A stretch of DNA of 11,670 nt from Curvibacter sp. (GTDB taxonomy: Bacteria; Pseudomonadota; Gammaproteobacteria; Burkholderiales; Burkholderiaceae_C), in contig DNQP01000114.1 in assembly GCA_003500955.1 (NCBI GenBank), forward strand, positions 1 to 11,670, given 5' to 3'. The notes beneath the pieces are model-generated. The model had not been told where the DNA came from, did not search any database, and saw nothing but the letters and a program-made list of their open reading frames with translations. Each line of letters starts with the position of its first letter. Within the stretch, counting starts at the first letter, position 1. Below, in pieces: positions 1 to 6,929 of the stretch. The translations under genes were made by a program, and so were the position numbers.

Positions 1-509
1 ACCATGCTCGACTCCCCCAGCCGCGCTGCCAGGATGCGCGCGATGTTGCGGTAGATGGCCGAGGCGCTTTCGGGATTGCCGTCGATGAGTTCGCGGTAGA
101 AGCGCATGGCCACCACGGGGGCGGTGGCGCGCACCGTGGCCGAGCGCACGTCGTTGCCCACGAGGGCCATTTCGCCGAAACATTCGCCGGGCCCCAGGCG
201 CACCAGCTCCACGGGCTTGCCCTGGCGCAGCTTCTCGACCACCACCTCGCCGGCGATCAGCACGTAGAAGGAATTGCCCATGTCACCCTCGCGGAACACG
301 GCCTCGCCGGTCTGGATGGTGAAGTGCTCACCCGTGGCCAGGGTGTCCAGCAGGCAGGGCTGGCTCATGCCCGCGAAGATGGGAACCTTCTGCGCGATCT
401 TCTGGATGATGGCCGGGTCGAGCTTGATCGCCGGGGCCGCGCGCGCGGGCAACACCTCGGCGCGCACGCGTTCAGCGATGTTCTGGACGATGGCGGGATC
501 AATGCCCAT
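1..509 (-). CDS. Cyclic-nucleotide-binding (Crp-like CNB) domain protein, 3' end cut by window edge
   Basis: Reading leftward from ATG at 509 gives 169 residues with no stop before the edge. Residues about 43-140 form a CNB beta-roll. The phosphate-binding cassette is visible as FGEMAL (111-116) followed by RSATVRA (122-128). Glu113 and Arg122 match the two residues that hold the cyclic phosphate and ribose in Crp, so binding of cAMP or cGMP is plausible. The following helix (RFYRELIDGNPE, then IYRNIARILAARL) is the usual end of the domain. Any output domain lies outside the window; a Crp-type helix-turn-helix is possible but not seen. The N-terminus carries two copies of a 13-residue helix, at 3-15 and 30-42. 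The ATG has no clear Shine-Dalgarno; an in-frame GTG at 554 is the only upstream alternative before a stop at 558-560. A nucleotide cyclase lies 800 bases away, divergent, and may supply the ligand (inference). Confidence 0.9.
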   Translation of the reverse strand, partial: MGIDPAIVQNIAERVRAEVLPARAAPAIKLDPAIIQKIAQKVPIFAGMSQPCLLDTLATGEHFTIQTGEAVFREGDMGNSFYVLIAGEVVVEKLRQGKPVELVRLGPGECFGEMALVGNDVRSATVRATAPVVAMRFYRELIDGNPESASAIYRNIARILAARLGESSM

Positions 510-554
510 AGGCTGTGCTTTCGGCTGGCCCGGCGCTCCGGGAATGCAGGGCAC

Positions 555-560
555 ATATTA
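555..560 (-). promoter_or_regulatory. Possible -10 element for the CNB gene
   Basis: On the minus strand the hexamer reads TAATAT, about 46 bases upstream of the CNB ATG, in the only AT-rich patch of the divergent gap. No good -35 is seen at 17 bases, so this is tentative. Confidence 0.3.
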
Positions 561-609
561 CACAGCCCGGGCGCGCCCGGCATCCCCGCGCGCGGCGTTT
601 TGTGCACGA

Positions 610-638
610 TTGCACGCTCGCCGCCCCCCACCCATAAT
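610..638 (+). promoter_or_regulatory. Sigma70-type promoter giving a near-leaderless exonuclease mRNA
   Basis: TTGCAC (610-615) and CATAAT (633-638) are separated by exactly 17 bases. A start 7-8 bases past the -10 would fall at 645-646, which is the A of the exonuclease ATG. No Shine-Dalgarno lies upstream, which fits leaderless translation. The elements are seen; the transcription start is inferred. Confidence 0.55.
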
Positions 639-645
639 CATCGCG

Positions 646-1161
646 ATGAAGCCCGAGCCCCTGCTCACACCCGCCGTGCTGGATGTCGAAGCCTCCGGTT
701 TCGGCCGCCAAAGCTACCCCATCGAGGTCGGCTATGCCCTGCCCGATGGCCGGGTCTTCTGCACCCTGATCCGCCCCGAAACGCACTGGACGCATTGGGA
801 CGCCCGGGCCGAGGCACTGCACCAGATCCCCCGCCCGGCGCTGCTCAGCCGCGGCCGGCCGGTGGCCGAGGTGGCCATCCTGCTCAACGAGCAGCTACAG
901 GGCCGCACGGTCTATTCCGACGGCTGGAACCACGACTACACCTGGCTGGCCCTGCTCTTCGAGGTCGCCGGCCTGCGCCAGCGCTTCAAGCTGGAAAACC
1001 TGCACGCCCTGCTGCGCGAGGACGAGGCCGAACGCTGGCACGCGGTCAAGCGGCAGGTCGCGGGCGAGCGCGGTGCCCAGCGCCACCGGGCCAGTGCCGA
1101 TGCGCGCCTGCTGCAGCTGACCCTGCAACGCGTGCGCCAGCCCGCCGCACAGTCCACCTGA
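646..1161 (+). CDS. DEDDh-type 3'-5' exonuclease (DnaQ/RNase T-like fold)
   Basis: This 171-residue protein has all the acidic motifs of the DnaQ-like exonuclease superfamily. Exo I is LDVEASG with Asp13 and Glu15, Exo II is WNHD with Asp97, and Exo III is HRASAD with His147 and Asp152 (HxxxxD), making it DEDDh. Members remove nucleotides from 3' ends of RNA or DNA using two metal ions. The compact single domain resembles stand-alone bacterial exoribonuclease-like proteins more than the DNA polymerase epsilon subunit; the true substrate cannot be read from sequence. The frame is open from 274, but that part lies antisense to the CNB gene. The ATG at 646, just before the conserved first strand, is the sensible start, and a promoter placed right against it supports this. 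It sits between a CNB protein and a cyclase gene, 139 bases before the latter. A link to nucleotide signalling is possible but unproven. Confidence 0.85.
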   Translation: MKPEPLLTPAVLDVEASGFGRQSYPIEVGYALPDGRVFCTLIRPETHWTHWDARAEALHQIPRPALLSRGRPVAEVAILLNEQLQGRTVYSDGWNHDYTWLALLFEVAGLRQRFKLENLHALLREDEAERWHAVKRQVAGERGAQRHRASADARLLQLTLQRVRQPAAQST

Positions 1162-1266
1162 GCCTGCCCCGGGTCACACTGAAGCAGCGCCCATCCAGGC
1201 CCGCCTCTATATACTTGAAGGCGACGCCCGGCTCTTTGCTCACACCAGAGGCACGCCGGGCCGGGT

Positions 1267-1272
1267 GATAAT
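1267..1272 (+). promoter_or_regulatory. Possible -10 element before the cyclase gene
   Basis: GATAAT lies 28 bases upstream of the cyclase ATG in an unusually AT-rich stretch (about 1206-1295). A second -10-like hexamer, TATACT, lies at 1210-1215. Neither has a convincing -35 at 16-18 bases, so the exact promoter is unresolved; an activator-dependent one is possible. Confidence 0.3.
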
Positions 1273-1300
1273 CAGCATACAAATTACAAGCCCTTCCTGC

Positions 1301-2218
1301 ATGACCGTCCTCACCATCGTCTTCGCCGACCTCACCGGTAGCACCGGTCTGTTCGAGGCGCTGGGCAATACCCGGGCGGCTGAGGTGGTGACGCGTACCA
1401 CGCACTGGATCGGCAAGCTCTTCCAGGCCCGCGGCGGCCGCGTCATCAAGTATCTGGGCGACGGCGTGCTGGCGTCCTTTTCCGACAACCAGGCGGCCGT
1501 ACTGGCCATGGTGGAGATGCAGCGCCTGCAGAAGGAGCGCGTCAGCGGCTACCCCGGTTCCACCAAGATGCAGATCAAGGTGGGCCTGGCGCGCGGCGAG
1601 GTGGTCGAGCAGGACGGCGACTGCTTCGGCGACGCCGTCAACATGGCCTCGCGCCTGAGCGACCTGTCGGGGGCCGAGCAGATCTTCGCCTCCGAATCCG
1701 TGATCGACGCGCTCTGGAACGACGGTGAGATCAATTACCGCAACCTCGGCCCCATGGACGTGCGCGGCAAGAGCGAGCCCGTCACCATCTACCGCATCGA
1801 CTGGCAGCGCGAGACCACGTCCGAGATCATGACCATGCAGGCCGGCCTGGACACGCTGGGCGCGCCCACCAGCCGCCTGCCCAGCACCATCGAGCTGACC
1901 TGGCGCGAACACAATGTGCTGTTCGAGGCCATGGACATGCCGGTCTTCCTGGGCCGCGGCAACGACGCCCACTTCGCCATACTCGACCCGCGCGTTTCGC
2001 GCCTGCACGCTCGGCTGGACCGCCGGGGCGACCTCTTCGTGCTCTCCGACATCAGCAGCTACGGTACCTGGGTGCGCTTTGCGGGCTCCACCGCCGTGAT
2101 CTCGCTGCGCCGCCAGGAGTGCGTGCTGCTCGACAAGGGCGAGATGTCCCTGGGCGCCTCCTTCGACGATCCAACGGCCCCTGTCGTCAGCTTCTGGTTC
2201 ACCAACAAGAACGCCTGA
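1301..2218 (+). CDS. Class III adenylate/guanylate cyclase with C-terminal FHA domain
   Basis: The 305-residue protein has no membrane segment. Residues 1-167 are a class III cyclase domain that makes cAMP or cGMP from the nucleoside triphosphate. Metal-binding aspartates are Asp10 (FADLTGST) and Asp54 (KYLGDG). Lys50 and Asp107 lie where adenine-selecting residues sit, favouring ATP. Asn114 and Arg118 (NMASR) are the transition-state residues. The domain ends in the usual GKSEPVTIYRI strand. Residues about 198-290 are an FHA fold: LGRG (217-220), SRLHAR (233-238) and SSYGTW (252-257). FHA domains bind phosphothreonine peptides, but the usual Asn before Gly-Thr is Tyr254 here. The frame continues upstream to a GTG at 1265. 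ATG 1301 is preferred because the motif-bearing first strand begins at once and the upstream codons look like promoter DNA. The kinase gene starts 25 bases after the stop. Confidence 0.88.
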   Translation: MTVLTIVFADLTGSTGLFEALGNTRAAEVVTRTTHWIGKLFQARGGRVIKYLGDGVLASFSDNQAAVLAMVEMQRLQKERVSGYPGSTKMQIKVGLARGEVVEQDGDCFGDAVNMASRLSDLSGAEQIFASESVIDALWNDGEINYRNLGPMDVRGKSEPVTIYRIDWQRETTSEIMTMQAGLDTLGAPTSRLPSTIELTWREHNVLFEAMDMPVFLGRGNDAHFAILDPRVSRLHARLDRRGDLFVLSDISSYGTWVRFAGSTAVISLRRQECVLLDKGEMSLGASFDDPTAPVVSFWFTNKNA

Positions 2219-2243
2219 AACGCGCCCACCGCGTGTCCCTGTC

Positions 2244-4316
2244 ATGTCCCGCCGGGCCCTCCCCAAGCTGATCGAAGACCTGCGCTCCTACCAGGCCGAG
2301 CTGGAGGCCCAGAACAGCGCGCTGCAGTACAGCCGTATCGCGGCCGAGGGGGCCTCCGAGCGCTTCGAATCCCTGTTCTCCAACGTGCCGCTGGCGCTGA
2401 TGGTGGTGGACGAAGACGGTATGGTCGAGCAGAGCAATGCCATGGCACTGCGGCTCTTTCGCCCCAAGGAATCCGATCCGCCGCTCAACTTCCTGCTGCC
2501 GCTGGTCACGCCTGATCATGTGGAGCGCGTGCAGCACGCGCTGGACGAGGCCAAGATCCGGGGTCACAGCGACACCAACGAGGTGGTGTTCTCCAGCGGA
2601 CTGGAAGCGCGCTTCACGGGCGACCTGCACATCGCGCGCATCCAGTACTCGCACGACCGCGACCTCACGCACTTCGTCTGTGCCGTCATCGACCAGGGTC
2701 CGCTGCTGACCGAGCGCCGCGCGCTGCAGGAGCGCCGCCGCGCGCTGCAGGAAAGCGCCCTGGCGCTGCAGCAGCGCAACGAGGAGCTGCGTCTGTCCGA
2801 GAACCGGCTCGCGGCCATCATCAACTCCTCGCTCGACGCCATCATCTGCGTCGACGGCGAACAGCGCATCACCGTCTTCAACCCGGCCGCTGCGGCGCTC
2901 TTCCAATGCCCGCCCGAGCAGGCGCTCAAGACCTCGCTGGGCCGCTTCCTGCCCGAGTCCATCGGCGCCATCGCCGCCACCCGCGTCTCCAGCCAGGCCA
3001 TCCTCGGCGAGGTCAACGGCCGCACCGCGGACGGCCTGCCGCTGGCGCTGGAGGTCAGCGTCTCGCGCGAGCGCCAGCCCGAGGGCGACGGCGACATCAC
3101 CACCGTCTTCGCGCGCGACCTCACGGCGCGCCGCCAGATGGAAGCCCAGCGCAATGTGCTCGAAGCCCAGCTGCGCGAGGCGCACAAGATGCAGGCCATC
3201 GGCACCATGGCCGGCGGCATCGCGCACGACTTCAACAACATGCTGGGCGCCATCCTGGGCAACGTCACGCTGGCGCGCCAGGACGCACCCGCCGATTCGC
3301 CCGTGCAGGTCAGCCTGGCCGAGATCGAGAAGGCCGGCCGGCGCGGGCGTGACCTGGTACGCCAGATCCTCACCTTCAGCCGCAACGAGCCCCCCAAGCG
3401 CCACCGTGTGCATCTCGGCGAGGTGGTCCAGGAATCCGTGCGCCTCATGAAGGTCACCATGCCGCCCGCGGTGGACCTGCAGGTGCGCCTGCACGACACC
3501 CCGCCCGTGCTGGCCGACGCCACCCAGGTCGAGCAGGCGCTGATCAATCTCTGTACCAACGCCGTCCACGCCATCGGCGGCGTGCGCGGCACGGTCAGCA
3601 TCTCGCTGGCCAGCTGCAGCCCGGCCATGCTCGAATGCCAGCGCCTGGGCCTGGCCGAGGGCCGCTACGTCACGCTGTCGGTACGCGACAGCGGCAGCGG
3701 CATGGACGGTGAGATCCTGCAACGTATCTTCGAACCCTTCTACACCACCAAGCCCGTGGGCCAAGGCACGGGCCTGGGCTTGGCCGTGGTGCACGGCGTC
3801 ATGCGCACCCACCTGGGCGCGGTGGACGTGAGCAGCACCCCGGGCCAGGGCAGCGAGTTCACGCTCTACTTCCCGGTGGCCGAGGACGACGTGGCCTCCG
3901 TCCCCGCCGAGCCCGCGCGCCTGCAGACCGTCATGGGCTTCGGTCGCCACGTGATGTACGTCGACGACGACCAGGCCCTGGCCTTCCTCGTCGAGCGCGT
4001 GCTCAGTCGGCGCGGCTTCAAGATCAGCATCTACACCGACCCGCGCGCCGCACTGGCCGCGCTGCGCGAGCAGCAGGACTTCGACCTGCTGGTCACCGAC
4101 TACAACATGCCCGGCTACAGTGGCGTGGACCTGCTCAAGGAAGCGCGCCAGATCCGCCCCAAACTGCCGATGGCCCTGGCCTCGGGCTACATCACGCCCG
4201 AGATCGAGGCCAACGCACTCGCGGCGGGTGCGGGCGCGCTGATCCACAAGCCCAACGACGTCTCCGAGCTTTGCGACACGGTGCAGCGCCTGATCCAGGG
4301 CGACAAGAAATCCTGA
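2244..4316 (+). CDS. Soluble hybrid histidine kinase: PAS-coil-PAS-HisKA-HATPase-receiver
   Basis: The 690-residue protein lacks transmembrane segments and probably acts in the cytoplasm. A PAS-like domain covers about 38-150, a heptad coiled coil 155-188, and a second PAS about 184-295. The dimerisation/phosphoacceptor helix contains GGIAHDFNNML with His328 as the likely phosphorylated residue; this HDFNN type is seen in CckA-like kinases. The ATPase domain shows the N box (Asn435, Asn439), DSGSGM (482-487) and GTGLGL (508-513). A receiver follows at about 569-685, with acidic residues Asp574-Asp576, phosphoacceptor Asp619 (VTDYNMPG), Ser647 and Lys669. All catalytic residues are present. 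No DNA-binding output is attached, so phosphate is probably passed to a phosphotransfer protein elsewhere or the receiver feeds back on the kinase. The gene lies 25 bases after the cyclase-FHA gene and 5 before rluA. No Shine-Dalgarno is obvious. Confidence 0.9.
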   Translation: MSRRALPKLIEDLRSYQAELEAQNSALQYSRIAAEGASERFESLFSNVPLALMVVDEDGMVEQSNAMALRLFRPKESDPPLNFLLPLVTPDHVERVQHALDEAKIRGHSDTNEVVFSSGLEARFTGDLHIARIQYSHDRDLTHFVCAVIDQGPLLTERRALQERRRALQESALALQQRNEELRLSENRLAAIINSSLDAIICVDGEQRITVFNPAAAALFQCPPEQALKTSLGRFLPESIGAIAATRVSSQAILGEVNGRTADGLPLALEVSVSRERQPEGDGDITTVFARDLTARRQMEAQRNVLEAQLREAHKMQAIGTMAGGIAHDFNNMLGAILGNVTLARQDAPADSPVQVSLAEIEKAGRRGRDLVRQILTFSRNEPPKRHRVHLGEVVQESVRLMKVTMPPAVDLQVRLHDTPPVLADATQVEQALINLCTNAVHAIGGVRGTVSISLASCSPAMLECQRLGLAEGRYVTLSVRDSGSGMDGEILQRIFEPFYTTKPVGQGTGLGLAVVHGVMRTHLGAVDVSSTPGQGSEFTLYFPVAEDDVASVPAEPARLQTVMGFGRHVMYVDDDQALAFLVERVLSRRGFKISIYTDPRAALAALREQQDFDLLVTDYNMPGYSGVDLLKEARQIRPKLPMALASGYITPEIEANALAAGAGALIHKPNDVSELCDTVQRLIQGDKKS

Positions 4317-4321
4317 GCGCC

Positions 4322-4963
4322 ATGTTCCCGGCCCTGCCCTGCCTGCACGCAGACGAGGCCCTGCTCGTGCTGGACAAGCCCGCGGGCCTGCTGTCCGTGC
4401 CCGGCCGCGGCATCGTCAACCAGGACTGCGTCAGCGCACGCGCCCAGGCGCAGTGGCCTGACGCCCTCGTGGTGCACCGACTCGACATGGCCACCTCGGG
4501 CCTGCTGCTCATGGCGCGCGGTGCAGCCATGCGCAGCGAACTGGGTAAGGCCTTCGAGTGGCGCCGCGTCCACAAACGCTACATCGCCGTCGTGGCGGGC
4601 CATGTGGCCGATGACACTGGCGAGATCCACCAGCCCCTGCGCACCGACTGGCCCAACCGCCCACGCCAGATCGTCACACCCGACGGCCGGCCGAGCCACA
4701 CGCGCTGGCGCGTGCTCGCGCGCGAGACCGACGCCCAGGGCCGGCCGCAGACCCGGCTCGAGCTCGAACCCGTCACCGGGCGCACCCACCAGCTGCGCGT
4801 GCACCTGCAATACATCGGCCACCCCATGCTCGGCGACCCACTCTATGCCGACGCCGACGTGCAGGCCCGCAGCCCGCGCCTGCTGCTGCACGCCAGCGAG
4901 CTGGCGCTCACGCACCCGGTCAGCGGCCTGGCGCTGCACTGGCACAGCCCAGCCCCATTCTGA
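4322..4963 (+). CDS. rluA: RluA-type dual-specificity pseudouridine synthase
   Basis: The 213-residue protein follows E. coli RluA (219 residues) nearly end to end as I recall that sequence. Shared blocks include NKP/DKP-AGLLSVPGR near the start, HRLDMATSG with catalytic Asp55, DWPNRP, VTGRTHQLRVH, GHPMLGDPLYA and RLLLHA. RluA converts U746 of 23S rRNA and U32 of some tRNAs to pseudouridine. No S4 domain is present, as expected for RluA and unlike RluB, C, D, E or F. The in-frame sequence extends back to 4271, but that part overlaps the kinase gene. ATG 4322, five bases after the kinase stop, is the better start and suggests translational coupling. Its presence in a signalling operon is probably a matter of transcription rather than shared function. 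Confidence 0.92.
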   Translation: MFPALPCLHADEALLVLDKPAGLLSVPGRGIVNQDCVSARAQAQWPDALVVHRLDMATSGLLLMARGAAMRSELGKAFEWRRVHKRYIAVVAGHVADDTGEIHQPLRTDWPNRPRQIVTPDGRPSHTRWRVLARETDAQGRPQTRLELEPVTGRTHQLRVHLQYIGHPMLGDPLYADADVQARSPRLLLHASELALTHPVSGLALHWHSPAPF

Positions 4964-4967
4964 GGAG
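4963..4967 (+). promoter_or_regulatory. Ribosome binding site of the SDR gene, overlapping the rluA stop
   Basis: AGGAG lies six bases before ATG 4974. Its first base is the last base of the rluA TGA stop, so termination and re-initiation are probably coupled. It fixes the SDR start. Confidence 0.8.
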
Positions 4968-4973
4968 ACCTCC

Positions 4974-5729
4974 ATGACCAGACCCCACCTCACCATCCTC
5001 ACCGGCGCCTCGCGCGGCATGGGTCTGTCCATGGCGCAGCAGCTGCTGGCCCCGGACCATACGCTGCTGTGCATCTCGCGCCGCGAGAACACGGCGCTCG
5101 CCGCCCAGGCCCGCGCCGCTGGCGCCACGCTGGAACAATGGGCGCTGGACCTGGCCCAGAGCGTTGCAGCGGCCGCTCGGCTGCGGCAATGGCTGAGCCA
5201 GCCCGGCACGCGTTACGCCAGCGCCACGCTGATCAACAACGCCGGGGTGATTCCCGCCATCGCGCCACTCTCAGCGCTGACGCCGGATGACATCGCGCAA
5301 GCCCTGCGCGTGGATCTCGAAGCCCCCATGGCCCTCACCGCGGCCTTCCTGTCCGCCACCGAAGGTTGGAACGTCCCACGCAAGGTGCTCAACATCTCCT
5401 CGGGCCTGGGTCGCCGGCCCATGGCCTCGCAGGCCGTCTACTGTGCCGCCAAGGCCGGGATGGACCACTACACCCGCTGCCTCGCAATGGAAGAAGCGCT
5501 CAAGCCCAACGGCGCCAGAATCTGCTCGCTCGCTCCGGGCGTGATCGACACCGACATGCAGGTCCAGCTGCGCGGCGCCGACGCCGCGGCCTTCCCCGAC
5601 CGTGCGCGCTTCGAGCAGCTCAAGAGCGGCGGTCAGCTCGACAGCCCCGAAGCTGCCGCGCGCAAGGTGCTGGCCTATTTGCACCGGCCCGACTTCGGCG
5701 CCGAGCCCGTGGCCGATGTGCGCGCCTAG
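4974..5729 (+). CDS. Short-chain dehydrogenase/reductase, sepiapterin/benzil-reductase-like
   Basis: The 251-residue protein is a classical SDR. The nucleotide-binding loop is TGASRGMG (10-17), then NNAG (88-91), Ser143, and Tyr156 with Lys160 (YCAAK) as the catalytic set. Arg36 and Arg37 after the second strand favour NADPH. The PGVIDTDMQ block (189-196) resembles that of the sepiapterin reductase and (S)-benzoin-forming benzil reductase group, so reduction of a carbonyl compound such as a dicarbonyl is likely; the actual substrate is unknown. Signal peptide and membrane segments are absent. The start is fixed by AGGAG six bases upstream. It is the last gene of the rightward series and overlaps the end of the convergent GFA gene by four bases. 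Confidence 0.9.
   Translation: MTRPHLTILTGASRGMGLSMAQQLLAPDHTLLCISRRENTALAAQARAAGATLEQWALDLAQSVAAAARLRQWLSQPGTRYASATLINNAGVIPAIAPLSALTPDDIAQALRVDLEAPMALTAAFLSATEGWNVPRKVLNISSGLGRRPMASQAVYCAAKAGMDHYTRCLAMEEALKPNGARICSLAPGVIDTDMQVQLRGADAAAFPDRARFEQLKSGGQLDSPEAAARKVLAYLHRPDFGAEPVADVRA
5726..5729. other. Shared CTAG: overlapping stop codons of two convergent genes
   Basis: The plus-strand SDR gene stops with TAG at 5727-5729, and the minus-strand GFA gene stops with TAG at 5728-5726. The palindrome CTAG serves both. No hairpin with a T-run was seen around it, so transcripts from both sides probably overlap. Confidence 0.9.
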
Positions 5730-6139
5730 GTCGGCATGCGCTCGAACGACGGCACCGCAGGATCAACGACATCCCACGCGAGTCCGCGCACACGGTAGGT
5801 GAGCGCCTGCGGCGTGAAGCGATCCGGCGCGTCCAGACTGGCCGCCGGCACAGCGATCAGGTCCGGCATTGCGGCAAAGCGCAGAAAGGTGGGGGTGCCG
5901 CATACCGGGCAGAAAGCGTGGATCTTCACGTTGCCGCTGTCCCCTGCGACTTCCCAGTGCGTCACCTCGCCGGTGATCGCCATTTCCGAACGCGCGGGAA
6001 AGGTCAGCCAGGAGCCATGCCCGGTGCCGCTGCGCCGCTGGCAGTCGCGGCACTGGCAGTGGTTCTGAAAGACGGGCGCGTGCCGGGTGGTGTAGCGGAC
6101 CGCGCCGCAAGCGCAACCGCCGGTATAGGGTTGGTTCAT
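5726..6139 (-). CDS. GFA-family (glutathione-dependent formaldehyde-activating enzyme-like) zinc protein
   Basis: The 137-residue protein has the family's cysteine pattern: Cys9 and Cys11 (GGCACG), Cys28, Cys30 and Cys33 (CQCRDC), then Cys77 and Cys80 (CPVCG). These bind structural and catalytic zinc in Gfa, which joins glutathione to formaldehyde. Most members of this large family have no proven substrate, so only a role in handling a small aldehyde or thiol adduct can be suggested. ATG 6139 is chosen because AGGAG lies five bases upstream (6149-6145) and the CxC motif then starts at residue 9; the frame continues to 6190 but would overlap the previous gene. It is the last gene of the ArsR operon, 13 bases after the oxidoreductase gene. 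Confidence 0.88.
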   Translation of the reverse strand: MNQPYTGGCACGAVRYTTRHAPVFQNHCQCRDCQRRSGTGHGSWLTFPARSEMAITGEVTHWEVAGDSGNVKIHAFCPVCGTPTFLRFAAMPDLIAVPAASLDAPDRFTPQALTYRVRGLAWDVVDPAVPSFERMPT

Positions 6140-6152
6140 GAAGACTCCTGGT

Positions 6153-6908
6153 TCAGTGGGTTTCGATTGATGCGCGCGCGCTGGCCTCACGGTGCAGACG
6201 CACGATGTCTTCGGTCGTGATCTTGTCGCCCAGCGCCAGGTAGGCCTTCACCATGTCTTCGCGCAACTGCGGCGCGCGGGCACGGTCGGCGGTGCGCAAG
6301 GCGGCACGCAGCTCGTCGGCCGTGAGGTCCGAACAGTAGGCGCGTGTGATGGCTTGCTGTCGCCAGGACTCGGCCAGAGGCCCGCCGTCGATGGCGTCAA
6401 ATCCTGTGTCCTCGACCAGCGACATGACCCGCGCCTTCGCCCCTGTGTCGTCGCCCGCCACCGGGAGTGCGATGCGCCCCTCCGCTCCCCGGTCCAGTCC
6501 CTTGTCAGCCAGGCTGACGGCCAGGATGTTGTTCCAGGCCTTGACCACGGGATGACCGATCTGCTCGGACACCCACAGGCTCTCGACCTGACCATCGTCC
6601 ATGGCAGCGATATTGCCGTCGCGAATCGGATAGTAGTTCGAGGTGTCGGCCACGACCACGTCGTTCGGCCATGTGGTGGTGAATTCCCGCAGCAGTGGCA
6701 GCTTGCCCAAGGGAATTGAGAGGATGACGACATGGGCACCTTGCGCAGCATCCCGTGCCGACACCGCCTGCGCCCCGATCTGCTCGGCAAGCCCTCGCAA
6801 GGTTTCCGGCCCTCGGGAATTGGCGATGCGCACGGCATGCCCCGCCCGGGCAAGCTTGCGCGCCAGCGTGGCACCGATGTTTCCAGCACCGATGATGCCG
6901 ATGTTCAT
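6153..6908 (-). CDS. NAD(P)-binding oxidoreductase, F420-reductase-like family (COG2085)
   Basis: The 251-residue protein begins with a Rossmann fold: GIIGAGNIG (4-12), then NSRGPET (30-36), where Ser31 and Arg32 suit the NADP phosphate. DVVVADTSNYYPIRDG (83-98) and VVKAWNNI (121-128) are blocks typical of the family grouped with F420H2:NADP oxidoreductase. Betaproteobacteria are not known for making F420, so a true F420 role is unlikely and NADPH use with an unknown substrate is inferred. The start at ATG 6908 places the glycine loop at residue 4; an in-frame TTG at 6923 is the alternative, also compatible with the end of the upstream gene at 6930. It sits between the SRPBCC and GFA genes in one leftward operon. 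Confidence 0.85.
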   Translation of the reverse strand: MNIGIIGAGNIGATLARKLARAGHAVRIANSRGPETLRGLAEQIGAQAVSARDAAQGAHVVILSIPLGKLPLLREFTTTWPNDVVVADTSNYYPIRDGNIAAMDDGQVESLWVSEQIGHPVVKAWNNILAVSLADKGLDRGAEGRIALPVAGDDTGAKARVMSLVEDTGFDAIDGGPLAESWRQQAITRAYCSDLTADELRAALRTADRARAPQLREDMVKAYLALGDKITTEDIVRLHREASARASIETH

Positions 6909-6929
6909 GGGTACACCCGGCAACCCGCT

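Noticed and set aside
274..645. N-terminal extension of the exonuclease frame back to 274
   Set aside because: The extra sequence is antisense to the CNB gene, has no domain, and the promoter at 610-638 lies after it.
499..822. Minus-strand 107-codon frame across the CNB-exonuclease gap
   Set aside because: It is out of frame with the CNB protein and antisense to the exonuclease motifs.
1046..2266. A 406-codon open frame antisense to the exonuclease and cyclase genes
   Set aside because: It covers parts of two clear genes on the other strand and shows only shadow-frame composition.
2199..4247. A 682-codon open frame antisense to the hybrid kinase gene
   Set aside because: It has no recognisable domain, is rich in Gly/Ala/His/Arg/Val as GC-rich shadow frames are, and the opposite strand encodes a kinase with every catalytic motif.
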